Positions 8,231 through 17,106 of a stretch of DNA of 64,000 nucleotides are shown one piece after another. Source of the stretch: Ahrensia sp. GTDB lineage: Bacteria > Pseudomonadota > Alphaproteobacteria > Rhizobiales > Rhizobiaceae. The DNA is taken from assembly GCA_028817895.1 (NCBI GenBank), contig JAPPOQ010000012.1, positions 62,001-126,000 of the forward strand. The letters run 5' to 3'. Within the stretch, counting starts at the first letter, position 1. Every line of letters begins with the position of its first letter. Under the pieces are notes generated by a model. It was not told where the DNA came from. It did not search any database and saw only the letters and a program-made list of their open reading frames with translations. The translations under genes and the position numbers were made by a program.

Positions 8231-8940
8231 CACCATGGGCAACAACATCCCTGCTTGGCAGTTGTGCGGCCGCCATTATGGCGCTGGTATTCGTGACCGT
8301 AGAGGCTCAACATGCCCATGCAGGCTGCACCGACTATCCCGGGCCCGGCATTGACTGGTCGAAATGCCGAAAACGCAATGTGATCCTTAGCGATATCGAT
8401 CTGAGCGAGTCCAATCTGGAAAAGACCGATTTTATCGGTTCTGATCTGCGTAACACCAATCTGGCCGGCGCCAATATGGTGAAGGCACGCATTAACAGGG
8501 CCAATCTTTCGGGAGCCAATTTGCGCGGCGCAAATCTCAACCGCGCCGAAGGTACACGTCTGATCATGCGCCAGGCGAATGCGTCTGCGGCCGATCTTGA
8601 GAAGGCGGAAATGTTCCGCAGCGATCTTTCCGGCTCAGATCTTTCCAATGCCAATTTGAGCAAGACGGAACTGAGTCGCGCCAATCTGGCCGGCGCAAAT
8701 CTAAAAGGCGCAATGATGAGCTTTGCCAATCTGGCGCGCGTAACGTTCACCGATGCGGTGTTAGACCGCACAGACTTGGCCAACAGCTGGACGTACCGCG
8801 CCGACTTCGAAGGCGTCGATTTGTCAGCGGTTGCAAATCTTGAACAGCGGCAACTCGATCTTGCCTGCGGTGATGACCAAACGGTTTTGCCGGAAGGGTT
8901 CTCGCGCCCTGCGGCCTGGCCCTGTGCCGATGATGACTGA
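8227..8940 (+). CDS. Exported pentapeptide-repeat protein
   Basis: The 237-residue protein starts with a signal peptide (about residues 1-32) and then has roughly twenty A(D/N)LxX-type pentapeptides from about residue 52 to 200, for example the series SGANLRGANLNRAE. This folds as a right-handed quadrilateral beta helix. The ends of the mature protein carry Cys residues (CTDYPG, WSKC, LACG, WPC) that could form disulfides, in keeping with export. Pentapeptide proteins are usually binding or scaffold modules; no enzyme motif is visible. ATG 8227 overlaps the cyclase stop and the next gene starts inside its 3' end, so it belongs to the signalling operon. Its partner is unknown. Confidence 0.85.
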   Translation: MTPWATTSLLGSCAAAIMALVFVTVEAQHAHAGCTDYPGPGIDWSKCRKRNVILSDIDLSESNLEKTDFIGSDLRNTNLAGANMVKARINRANLSGANLRGANLNRAEGTRLIMRQANASAADLEKAEMFRSDLSGSDLSNANLSKTELSRANLAGANLKGAMMSFANLARVTFTDAVLDRTDLANSWTYRADFEGVDLSAVANLEQRQLDLACGDDQTVLPEGFSRPAAWPCADDD

Positions 8941-9523
8941 CGTTCCCAACGACCACCTTTCCATCGAAAAGCGCTCAGGACTGCCCGAGGAATGGCGGTT
9001 TTTGCTGCTGTCCTATCCCCGCTCGGATTGGCTGAGCCACGCCAGTCTTGGTGAGCATACGAAATTCTGGCTGCAGGTTCATCGCAGCTTCCGAATGATG
9101 GGAGCGCATTTGAACGAACGAACCGATGCCTATGAAAGCGGGATCGTCACAGCAGAGCAGTTTCGCCATACGATGGTGCGTCGGCTGCAGAACTTTCTGG
9201 GCTCCCTCGACCATCATCACCGCATCGAGGATCATGTCTTCTTCCCCAAGTTCATGGAGGCCGAGAAACGTCTGGTGGCAGGTATCGAACTGCTGGAAGC
9301 CGATCACACAGTGATCGACGCGCAGGTTCATGCCATGGTGGATGTCGCAAATGCGCTCTTGAGAAGCCCGGCTTCAGACAAGGACGCCCTGAAACGAAAT
9401 GGAGAGGACTTTGCCATTGCCAGCCGACGCATCGTGAAACTGCTGGACAGGCACCTGGATGATGAAGAAGAGATCGTCATTCCGTTGTTGCTTGATCGCG
9501 GTGAAGAGGAACTCATGACGTGA
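8930..9523 (+). CDS. Hemerythrin HHE domain protein
   Basis: The frame extends upstream, but ATG 8930 (or 8933) at the end of the pentapeptide gene gives about 197 residues and the expected overlap. The sequence shows the helical-bundle pattern of hemerythrin HHE proteins: an early His in LQVHRSF, the cluster [14 protein letters not shown], then [13 protein letters not shown], and near the end [14 protein letters not shown], together giving the His and Glu/Asp ligands of a di-iron site. Such domains bind O2 or NO or sense iron and redox state. It is the last gene of the redox/cNMP module and its stop overlaps the GTG of cmk, so the two are probably co-translated. Confidence 0.85.
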   Translation: MMTDVPNDHLSIEKRSGLPEEWRFLLLSYPRSDWLSHASLGEHTKFWLQVHRSFRMMGAHLNERTDAYESGIVTAEQFRHTMVRRLQNFLGSLDHHHRIEDHVFFPKFMEAEKRLVAGIELLEADHTVIDAQVHAMVDVANALLRSPASDKDALKRNGEDFAIASRRIVKLLDRHLDDEEEIVIPLLLDRGEEELMT

Positions 9524-10173
9524 CTGCGCCTTTGGTGATTGCGATCGACGGCCCTGCGGCATCCGGCAAGGGCACACTCGCCCGCAGGCTTGCCGAACAC
9601 TTTGATCTTCCACATCTGGATACGGGCCTCACATATCGTGCGGTCGCAAAGGCTTTGCTCGACTCCGGTCAACCTCTGGATCGGGAAGCGTTGGCGGTAG
9701 ATGCCGCGCGTCGTCTTGACCTTGTCGGACTGGATCGTGATCAGCTCTCGCATCATGAAATCGGTGAAGCCGCCTCGAAGGTTGCTGTCATGAGCGCGGT
9801 GCGCAGAACGCTGGTTGATCAGCAACGTCTCTTTGCCAAAAACGGACGGGGCGCGGTTCTGGATGGCCGCGACATCGGAACCGTGGTCTGCCCCGATGCA
9901 ATGGCCAAGCTTTTCATCACCGCCGCACCCAATGAGCGTGCGCGACGGCGCTGGAACGAAATGCAGTTGAAGGGTGAGGTGATCGATTTCGAGGCCGTTT
10001 TGGCCGATATCAAACGCCGCGATAAGCGCGATATGGGACGGGCCGACTCTCCATTGAAGCCGGCACGCGATGCCCACTTGCTCGATACGTCCCAAATGGA
10101 TATAGAGGCAGCGTTTCGCGCGGCCATTTCGCTTGTCGAAAAGGCGCAAAGCGCGGCACATCCTGAAAGCTGA
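9520..10173 (+). CDS. cmk: Cytidylate kinase
   Basis: The 217-residue protein carries the P-loop [11 protein letters not shown] at its N-terminus, the CMP-binding segment [11 protein letters not shown], and the conserved DGRDIGTVV and RARRRWNE segments of cytidylate kinase. It phosphorylates CMP and dCMP to diphosphates in the cytoplasm. The start is GTG at 9520, overlapping the hemerythrin stop by four bases. In most relatives I know, cmk follows aroA. Here it is coupled instead to the signalling operon, which is unusual. rpsA follows after 212 bases, the usual alphaproteobacterial arrangement. Confidence 0.96.
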   Translation: MTAPLVIAIDGPAASGKGTLARRLAEHFDLPHLDTGLTYRAVAKALLDSGQPLDREALAVDAARRLDLVGLDRDQLSHHEIGEAASKVAVMSAVRRTLVDQQRLFAKNGRGAVLDGRDIGTVVCPDAMAKLFITAAPNERARRRWNEMQLKGEVIDFEAVLADIKRRDKRDMGRADSPLKPARDAHLLDTSQMDIEAAFRAAISLVEKAQSAAHPES

Positions 10174-10385
10174 GGGTCCAGCTCAAAAGGCTGGTGCTCT
10201 TTTCTCGTTTGGTTTGAACCATTGCGAGCACTTTCGAGCAAACCGGCCTTCCGCTTCTTTGCACCACCCGCAGCCGCTGGCTGCACCGCCCATCGCCTTG
10301 GGCAAGCGGAAACAGCCGAAACCGAAACACCAACCCGGTGCATATCGCAGTCGCTATGAATGAACCGACTGCGTTTGGAGCCTAA

Positions 10386-12092
10386 ATGTCAGATATGAAC
10401 CCCTCAATGGAGGACTTTGCAGCCCTCCTCGACAAATCCCTTGCCAACAATTCCATACAGGAGGGCACCGTTGTCGAAGGCATCGTCACCGCCATCGAAA
10501 AGGATATGGCGATCATTGATGCAGGCCTGAAAGTTGAAGGCCGCGTCGCACTCAAGGAATTTGGCGCCAGCGCCCGCGATGGCAGCCTGAAAATCGGCGA
10601 TACGGTCGAAGTCTTTCTGGAACGCGTTGAAAACGCCATGGGCGAGGCCGTGCTGTCTCGCGACAAGGCCCGCCGCGAAGAGGCCTGGGTCAAGCTCGAG
10701 AAGAAATTCGAAGCCGAAGAGAAGGTCGAAGGTCAGATCTTCAATCAGGTCAAGGGCGGCTTTACCGTTGATCTCGATGGCGCAACGGCATTCCTGCCGC
10801 GCTCGCAGGTCGACATTCGCCCGATCCGCGATGTCACACCGCTGATGAACACGCCGCAGCCCTTCCAGATTTTGAAGATGGACCGCCGTCGCGGCAATAT
10901 CGTCGTGTCGCGCCGCACCGTGCTGGAAGAGAGCCGCGCCGAACAGCGTTCCGAAATCGTCCAGAACCTTGAAGAAGGTCAGGTCGTGGAAGGTGTCGTC
11001 AAGAATATCACCGATTATGGTGCATTCGTCGATCTTGGCGGCATTGATGGTCTGCTTCACGTCACGGACATGGCTTGGCGCCGCGTCAACCACCCGACTG
11101 AAATTCTCAATATCGGCCAGACGGTGCGCGTACAGATCATCCGTGTGAACCAGGAAACGCACCGCATTTCGCTGGGCATGAAGCAGCTGGAAAGTGATCC
11201 GTGGGATTCCATTGGTGCCAAATATCCGCATGGCACAAAGGTCAATGGCCGTATCACCAACATCACCGATTATGGCGCATTCGTTGAGCTGGAGCCCGGC
11301 ATCGAAGGCCTCATCCACGTCTCTGAAATGTCCTGGACGAAAAAAAATGTGCATCCAGGCAAGATCGTCTCGACATCCGAGGAGGTGGAAGTGGTGGTGC
11401 TGGAGGTTGACCCCAGCAAGCGCCGCATTTCGCTGGGCCTGAAACAGAACCTCTCCAACCCTTGGGATACTTTTGCCGAGCAATATCCGTCCGGCACGGT
11501 TGTCGAGGGCGAGGTCAAGAACAAGACCGAATTCGGTTTGTTCATCGGGCTGGATGGCGATGTCGACGGCATGGTTCACTTGTCCGATCTGGAATGGAGC
11601 CGTTCCGGTGAAGACGCCATTGAGGACTTTGAAAAAGGTCAGATGGTCAAGGCCGTCGTGCTTGATGTCGATGTCGATAAAGAGCGTATCTCGCTTGGCA
11701 TCAAGCAGCTTGATGGTGCTGATCCGATGGATGGCGGCGATGCCGGTGAAATCCGCAAGAACTCGGTCGTCACCGCTGAAGTGTTGAAAGTGACCGATGG
11801 TGGTCTGGAAGTGAAGATTTCCGAGACCGATATCGAAGCCTTCATCCGCCGTGGTGATCTTTCGCGTGACCGCGACGAGCAGCGCCCGGAGCGCTTCTCG
11901 GTTGGCCAGAAGGTCGATGCCCGCGTCACCGTGTTCGACAAGAAAAACCGCAAGGTCAATCTGTCGATCAAAGCGCTGGAGATCGCTGAGGAGAAGGAAG
12001 CCGTCAAACAGTTCGGTTCTTCCGATTCCGGCGCATCGCTCGGCGATATTCTCGGCGCAGCGCTCAAGGATCGCGACGAAAATAGCGACTGA
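10386..12092 (+). CDS. rpsA: 30S ribosomal protein S1
   Basis: The 568-residue protein is built of six S1/OB-fold repeats, visible from recurring phrases such as GVVKNITDYGAFVDLGGIDG, GRITNITDYGAFVELEPGIE and GEVKNKTEFGLFIGLDGDVD. Length and repeat number match alphaproteobacterial S1. It binds mRNA at the 30S platform and promotes initiation on weakly structured or weak-SD messages. GGAG seven bases before ATG 10386 is a good ribosome site. The 212-base leader after cmk may contain its own promoter, but I could not recognise one. A strong terminator follows at 12132-12162. Confidence 0.98.
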   Translation: MSDMNPSMEDFAALLDKSLANNSIQEGTVVEGIVTAIEKDMAIIDAGLKVEGRVALKEFGASARDGSLKIGDTVEVFLERVENAMGEAVLSRDKARREEAWVKLEKKFEAEEKVEGQIFNQVKGGFTVDLDGATAFLPRSQVDIRPIRDVTPLMNTPQPFQILKMDRRRGNIVVSRRTVLEESRAEQRSEIVQNLEEGQVVEGVVKNITDYGAFVDLGGIDGLLHVTDMAWRRVNHPTEILNIGQTVRVQIIRVNQETHRISLGMKQLESDPWDSIGAKYPHGTKVNGRITNITDYGAFVELEPGIEGLIHVSEMSWTKKNVHPGKIVSTSEEVEVVVLEVDPSKRRISLGLKQNLSNPWDTFAEQYPSGTVVEGEVKNKTEFGLFIGLDGDVDGMVHLSDLEWSRSGEDAIEDFEKGQMVKAVVLDVDVDKERISLGIKQLDGADPMDGGDAGEIRKNSVVTAEVLKVTDGGLEVKISETDIEAFIRRGDLSRDRDEQRPERFSVGQKVDARVTVFDKKNRKVNLSIKALEIAEEKEAVKQFGSSDSGASLGDILGAALKDRDENSD

Positions 12093-12131
12093 TCGTCGCT
12101 CACTACGATTTCATGCATCACAATTTCATGG

Positions 12132-12162
12132 AAGGGCTCGCGGGAAATCGCGGGCCCTTTTT
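12132..12162 (+). terminator. Rho-independent terminator of rpsA
   Basis: AAGGGCTCGCG (12132-12142) pairs with CGCGGGCCCTT (12149-12159) around a short GGAAAT loop, with a single T-G wobble, and the descending arm runs into five T residues. It sits about 40 bases after the rpsA stop and before the convergent YdcF-like gene. Confidence 0.88.
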
Positions 12163-12201
12163 GCGTCAGCCCTTGTGTTGCAACCCTTTTCGACAGCGAG
12201 T

Positions 12202-12756
12202 TCAGGAGACCGAAGCACGTCCCTTTTCGAGGGCGGCCTGCAAGCGGTTGGCCATGGTCAAGCGGTACCAGGGCAGAGCCGCCAGTTCGCGAAGCCAGTG
12301 ATAGAGCCTGCGATAGAAGCGGGTCGTCGCGATGTTGTGGTCGGGCGCGCTGCCTGCTACCCGGTAACCCAAATGGCGAAAGCACATGCGCGCGCGCGGA
12401 ATATGGTAGGCGTCGGTCACAACGATGACCTGCTCAATGCCTCTCTTTTCAAGCTCAATCGCACTAAAGGCAACATTCTCAAACGTGCTCGTTGATTGCG
12501 CTTCGAGAACCAGCACATCCCGGCTCACGCCTTCTTCAATGCAGATGTCGGCCATGACATGGGCCTCTTCCGGCGCATGTTTTCCCAACCCTCCGGACAG
12601 CACCACCAACCGCGCTGCGCCCTCCTTGTAAAGACGCGCAGCATGAATCGTTCGCCGCCTCAAAGTGGGGCTTGCCACACCTCCTGACCAGACCGCCGCA
12701 CCAAGCACGACAAGTGCGACGTCAGCACCGCCTGTATCCAGCCGTCCCGTTCTCAA
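12202..12756 (-). CDS. YdcF/SanA/ElyC-like DUF218 protein
   Basis: The 184-residue protein shows the DUF218 pattern: VALVVLGAAVW near the N-terminus, RRRTIHAARLYKEG, LVVLSGG, EAQSTSTFENVAFS, and VVTDAYHIPRARMCF. The family is linked to envelope integrity and cell-wall or antigen metabolism in E. coli (SanA, ElyC); its chemistry is not settled. The hydrophobic start is short and I see no clear signal peptide. ATG 12756 overlaps the stop of the upstream gene (ATGA), so it is the last member of the four-gene minus-strand operon. Confidence 0.8.
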   Translation of the reverse strand: MRTGRLDTGGADVALVVLGAAVWSGGVASPTLRRRTIHAARLYKEGAARLVVLSGGLGKHAPEEAHVMADICIEEGVSRDVLVLEAQSTSTFENVAFSAIELEKRGIEQVIVVTDAYHIPRARMCFRHLGYRVAGSAPDHNIATTRFYRRLYHWLRELAALPWYRLTMANRLQAALEKGRASVS

Positions 12757-14591
12757 CCAGCGCTAGCTCCGGCTCGACAGGCCCATTCCGGCCCGACCTG
12801 TCTTTTCTCGGTGTAGGAGTACACAAAGTAATCCGTGGGTGGGGGCAGTACACCTGCCAGATCTCCATTCGAGCGTCGTGCTTTCCTCACGTGGCCGAGG
12901 AGATTTTTGACCTGCTGACGATCATAGGTGAATTGCAACAATCCGGTCGGTGAGCGCAGACCAAGCTGCAGCCCATAAGCAATTGATCCATTGGCACGAA
13001 CTGTGCGCGGCGGCCTGATTTTACCGACGATCTGCAACAGCGGTTCGTTCGCATTGGCTTCGATGTCGGGTTTGCCGACCAAACCGAGGCTGCCGCCAAT
13101 CGCACGCGCGGACATCATCAGATTTGCATCTTCCAGGCTCGCAGCGATCGCGTTGAGCCTTTCCAGCGCCCTTTCGCGTTGTCCTTGCTTGTCCGGGTGA
13201 AATAGGGCCGACGCGATGAATACGCCTTGTTCGTTTGGACCGGCGGGTTGCCGGTAACGACCGCGCCAAAGGACTGAACCCGCCTGCGTTTCGATCACGC
13301 GCTCTGCGGGATGGCGAAGCGGCGCGTAAAGGCGCTGGAGCGACACAGCATCCCCTGTTGGTTCACCATTGGCGTAGAACACAAGCCGCGCCGTAAGTTG
13401 CTCGCATCCATCCAGACGGTTGGCCAATTGCAGATTCTGGATGCCGAAGCGGATCAGCAATCCATCTTCCGGGTCAATGGGGAAGCGATCGTCTTGCGGC
13501 GGGACTGAGTTGATCCAGATGGGCACGCCATTGTTTGACAATTCCATGGCAACGGCATCGGCTTCCACCTTCAAGGGGCCATCGCTTTCGATCGTAAAAT
13601 CGGTGAATCCGGTATTGGCAGCAATATCGGCGCCAGCGGGATCATAAAGAATGGAAAGCGGTGGCACCGACCAGTGCTCAACGGTCGGCTCATTAGCATA
13701 GGCCGGCGAGACAAAATCAAAGGGAAGCCGGTCGAGCAATCCGCGCTGATCTTCGCATTGGGTCACCGCCCATCCTTCGGGGGCAACGATCTGCGAAGCG
13801 CAATCGCCATCCAGCGGACATTGATACCCGACCCGCGCCTCTCTCGGCACGGCATCGTCCCACTCACGGCGCCTTAGACAAAAGCGGGCAATGGGCGCCG
13901 TGTCGGTACGAATGGCGTCAAACCGGATCGGGCGCAACGCGCCGTTGATGATATCGCCGGGGCCAAGAAACAGGCCATGCTCGATCATTCCGGACGGATC
14001 GGCCTCTACCTGCCCCGGTCTGCTTTCGCCCAGCTGCAATTCGGCGCGTCTTTGAGAATAGACCTTGCGCTGGTCCTGATCCAAGGACCTTTCGATGCGC
14101 AGCTTCGTCACGTCACCAAAATCCCAGCGCGCCAGAATTCCGTCGGAGATGACCCGCATCTCGTCGATGTTTTCGCGCATCGCGCGCTTCAGCGCGGTGT
14201 TGAGTTTCTTGGCAAACGTCGCGCCATCGGCCGGAAATCCGACATTCAGATCGCTGTTATGCTCAAGGACGTCGTGATCGCCCTCGTTGAAGCGGAACTC
14301 TACATAGGGGGAGCCTTCATACTCACTCCCCTCAACATGGATGAGCAGTTCATTTTCCGCTGCCGCATCTGAAAAGGACCACACATGCCGCAATCTTTTG
14401 AAAAAGTAAGGCAGAAACTTCTCGCGTATCTCTTGCTTGAGTGCGTCCTGACCACCGGGAAAATCATCAATAAACTCATAGTCTTCAAATGACACAGTTA
14501 TTGAGAGCGGCAGCGTGCGCGCTTGCGCAGGCTTTTGCAGCGCTAAGGTAGCGATTGCCAATGCAAAAATTAGGGTCACCCAAGCTTTCAT
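12753..14591 (-). CDS. Exported protein of unknown function
   Basis: The 612-residue protein has a clean signal peptide (about residues 1-24, cut after AQA) and no further membrane helix, so it is probably periplasmic or surface-exposed. I do not recognise a domain. The body is acidic with many beta-strand-like stretches, several Cys (for example CLRRREW, YQCPLDGDC, CEDQ, DGCEQL) that could form disulfides, and a C-terminal part that reads like a beta-sandwich. It overlaps the genes on both sides by four bases, so it should act with the membrane protein encoded just upstream. Function unknown. Confidence 0.75.
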   Translation of the reverse strand: MKAWVTLIFALAIATLALQKPAQARTLPLSITVSFEDYEFIDDFPGGQDALKQEIREKFLPYFFKRLRHVWSFSDAAAENELLIHVEGSEYEGSPYVEFRFNEGDHDVLEHNSDLNVGFPADGATFAKKLNTALKRAMRENIDEMRVISDGILARWDFGDVTKLRIERSLDQDQRKVYSQRRAELQLGESRPGQVEADPSGMIEHGLFLGPGDIINGALRPIRFDAIRTDTAPIARFCLRRREWDDAVPREARVGYQCPLDGDCASQIVAPEGWAVTQCEDQRGLLDRLPFDFVSPAYANEPTVEHWSVPPLSILYDPAGADIAANTGFTDFTIESDGPLKVEADAVAMELSNNGVPIWINSVPPQDDRFPIDPEDGLLIRFGIQNLQLANRLDGCEQLTARLVFYANGEPTGDAVSLQRLYAPLRHPAERVIETQAGSVLWRGRYRQPAGPNEQGVFIASALFHPDKQGQRERALERLNAIAASLEDANLMMSARAIGGSLGLVGKPDIEANANEPLLQIVGKIRPPRTVRANGSIAYGLQLGLRSPTGLLQFTYDRQQVKNLLGHVRKARRSNGDLAGVLPPPTDYFVYSYTEKRQVGPEWACRAGASAG

Positions 14592-15640
14592 GAACCGTCC
14601 GCTCGCACAGTGACTTCACGAGGAAATTGCTCATCTTCCCCGACAGCGATTTCCAGCTGGGCAACGATATCGCCATTGCCCGTTGTAATTGTGACCTTCA
14701 GCCGATCATTTGGCAACAGCCGAACCGGGACCGTGGCCGGATCAGCGCAGTCCGGACGACGTGCGACCCCGGCGGCAAGCAATGTCATGGCCTGTTCCGC
14801 GTTGCGCAGGCTGGAAAGTGCTCGCTCCTGTTGCCAGCTTTCACGGATGGAGCCGGGAACAGAAAGAGACCCGCCACCGCCTCCAATCCAGACCGGTTCC
14901 CCGAACCAAGGGGACGGTTCGCGGCATGTACCGTTTCCGCTTCCATCGAAAGAAGAATGCTCGACAGACAGCAATGGACGTCGCCTTCTCAGCATGGACA
15001 TCAATGCAGCATCGGCCCGCAACAACACAACGGGTTCCTGCCAGGCATCACCCGGCAATGTGATGGCTGGCCAGTTGAATACGGGCAATGAAGAGCGGAA
15101 CTGCGGTAAACCGTTCGCCTTGATTTCAAGACTGTCTGGCCCGCCAAAGAATGGCCGTTTGAGAGCACTCGATGCAGTTTGCCCGGGTAACAAGCGAAGT
15201 GACGTCCACGGCCCTTTTGGTCCATCATCCTCTGCAAAACGATATTGCAGTGATATCGCTTGGGCGGAACCCACATTCGTAAAGCGCAGCGGCTTGAACA
15301 CGCCAAAGCCAATCACGGCGATGGCAATGAGGCACACCACATAGAGCTTGGCCGTAACTCGGGATTGAAAAAGAAGGCGGTCAAAATAGGCGCGATAGGC
15401 CTGTTGGCGCTCATCGCTCATGAGCCCACGCATTGCGGGCACAACGACGAGCACACCGCTCAGGCCGATGACACTGCCAAATACTGGGAAGTAATCGGTG
15501 TAGAGATAGACCCACAGTGAAACGCCGACGAGTATCGCCAGCAGAAGCGGCACATGACTGCTCAGCTTCGAATCCAGTTGATCCGCTTCGTCACTCTGCT
15601 TTGCGTCCTTCAGATCACCGGGCTTTTCGCTATCGGACAT
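14588..15640 (-). CDS. Membrane protein of unknown function
   Basis: The 350-residue protein has a charged cytoplasmic N-terminus (residues 1-28), two hydrophobic helices close together (about 30-67, VPLLLAILVGVSLWVYLY and FGSVIGLSGVLVVVPAM) and a third near 98-115, followed by a large soluble domain of some 230 residues that should face the periplasm. The domain includes a GGGGG turn and ends in beta-rich sequence. No enzyme motif is visible. Stop and start overlaps join it to the exported protein downstream, and 12 bases separate it from the upstream gene. It may anchor a complex formed by this operon. Confidence 0.75.
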   Translation of the reverse strand: MSDSEKPGDLKDAKQSDEADQLDSKLSSHVPLLLAILVGVSLWVYLYTDYFPVFGSVIGLSGVLVVVPAMRGLMSDERQQAYRAYFDRLLFQSRVTAKLYVVCLIAIAVIGFGVFKPLRFTNVGSAQAISLQYRFAEDDGPKGPWTSLRLLPGQTASSALKRPFFGGPDSLEIKANGLPQFRSSLPVFNWPAITLPGDAWQEPVVLLRADAALMSMLRRRRPLLSVEHSSFDGSGNGTCREPSPWFGEPVWIGGGGGSLSVPGSIRESWQQERALSSLRNAEQAMTLLAAGVARRPDCADPATVPVRLLPNDRLKVTITTGNGDIVAQLEIAVGEDEQFPREVTVRADGS

Positions 15641-15652
15641 GGTCGGGTATGC

Positions 15653-16915
15653 TCACGCGCCAGTGCGCACCCTGATCGAGAAAAGATTAAGCAGACGTCC
15701 GTTTGCGCTGATATCGGTGTTGATGGCGATGTAGGCGTTCTCACCCTCGTTGAGCGGCGCATCATTGATGAGAACATCGAAAATGTAGGACTCGGGCGTG
15801 GGCTTTGACTGGAAGCGCTTGCGACCGCATTGGCCAAGCCCGGCAAACTCGCAATAGAGCGCGAACTGCTGGTCTTGCTGATCCTCAGATGACAGAACCA
15901 CTTCGAATGTTGCCGCTTTGCCGCGCAGACTTTCCATCAAACCCGCTGGTACACGAATTTTCACCGTGCTGTTTTCCGATCGGGCAGACGCCAGTCTTGC
16001 AACCTGACGACCGCGAATCGCTACCAACTCAGCGCGCCCGCCATTGCCTGTGTCGATATTTTCGGCATCGGCATCCGGTTCAAACACGGTCACCCACCCA
16101 TCCTGCCCGTCAGGCACGAAGCTGCCCGCCTCAATACGGGCGGGCGGGTTGTCGACAGCGCCGCCGAGCTGCGACTTCAACAAAGCGGGGCCGAAGTTGA
16201 AGGCCCACCAGACGGTCGTGCCAATACCAGCCAAAATGATGACCCAAAGCAAAAGACGCGCAAAAGGCTTGCGTTCACGCAGTGCCGGACCATCATAGTC
16301 GCCGGCGATATCCTGGGCAGGATCATCGCCCTCGACATCCCGGCTAGCCGGCGCCGCCGTGACGGACGGTGCCGTTGAGAGAAGCGATTCTGCGGCATCA
16401 TCATCAACAGATACCGAGGGAGCTGCGACCGCCGGCGGATCACTTTTAAGCCGAGGCATTGGCGGTGGACCAGCCGAGCCCAACTCGCCACTTGCAAGCG
16501 GGTCATCAGCGCGCGCATCTTCAGCATCCGGCGCATCCGATAGCGATTGCTGAGGGTCTCGCCAGGGCGGCGTCTGGGTCTCAGATGGAGGGAGCGGAGC
16601 TACCGGCTCGATTGATGGGGTGGGCTTTATCGGAGGCAACTCCTCCGCTTGGGGCAAATGATCGCTGGTATGGGTGTTGGCGCTCTCTGCGGCCAGATAA
16701 TCCGCTTCGATACGCTCAATCGCACGTTCGAGCCGGTCACGTTGCCCTTGCGCACCCGCCTCGTCGAGCGTTGCATTCTGGGCGATCATTCGGTCGAGCG
16801 CCGTTCTTGACGACTGGTAAATGGTCGCACGGCCTTCCGTCGTCAGCCCACTTCGCTTTGCCAGTGTCGAGCGGATCAGGTCTTCAAAGCCTGCCACCAT
16901 GCTCTCCCGAACCAA
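15653..16915 (-). CDS. Single-pass membrane protein with proline-rich cytoplasmic region, unknown function
   Basis: The 420-residue protein has a helical N-terminal part (about residues 1-75, with coiled-coil-like RLERAIERIEADYLAAES), then about 120 residues of Pro/Ala/Asp-rich low-complexity sequence, one membrane helix near 225-245 (LLLWVIILAGIGTTVWWAF), and a C-terminal periplasmic beta-sandwich-like domain of about 170 residues. The architecture suggests a bridge from cytoplasm to periplasm. I do not recognise the family. It is the first gene of the minus-strand operon and its promoter would lie in the 191-base region shared with the divergent gene at 17107. Confidence 0.75.
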   Translation of the reverse strand: MVRESMVAGFEDLIRSTLAKRSGLTTEGRATIYQSSRTALDRMIAQNATLDEAGAQGQRDRLERAIERIEADYLAAESANTHTSDHLPQAEELPPIKPTPSIEPVAPLPPSETQTPPWRDPQQSLSDAPDAEDARADDPLASGELGSAGPPPMPRLKSDPPAVAAPSVSVDDDAAESLLSTAPSVTAAPASRDVEGDDPAQDIAGDYDGPALRERKPFARLLLWVIILAGIGTTVWWAFNFGPALLKSQLGGAVDNPPARIEAGSFVPDGQDGWVTVFEPDADAENIDTGNGGRAELVAIRGRQVARLASARSENSTVKIRVPAGLMESLRGKAATFEVVLSSEDQQDQQFALYCEFAGLGQCGRKRFQSKPTPESYIFDVLINDAPLNEGENAYIAINTDISANGRLLNLFSIRVRTGA

Positions 16916-17106
16916 CTGTCTCCCATTGACCTTTTAGCCACGCCAAGGGCCATTGCAAATGCGGGGCGCGCTTTTTCGACAAGTTGCGGCCCAGATGAAA
17001 ACATCGGCGATTGACGTAATGGTAAGAAAAACTACTGTGCCGCCCAAAGTGACGATGCGATGCGTCGATTGCTCAATTTTCCTTAACAGATCTGCGAAAG
17101 ACTGCC

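Noticed and set aside
8400-8830. Short-period repetition resembling a repeat array
   Set aside because: It reflects pentapeptide coding repeats and not CRISPR or satellite DNA.
10174-10385. Small gene in the cmk-rpsA gap (frame 10133-10363)
   Set aside because: It starts inside cmk, has no ribosome site and a composition unlike protein; the gap more likely holds the rpsA leader.
10404-11579. 391-codon open frame antisense to rpsA
   Set aside because: It lies wholly opposite a certain ribosomal gene and its sequence has no domain; long antisense frames are expected with high-GC codon use.
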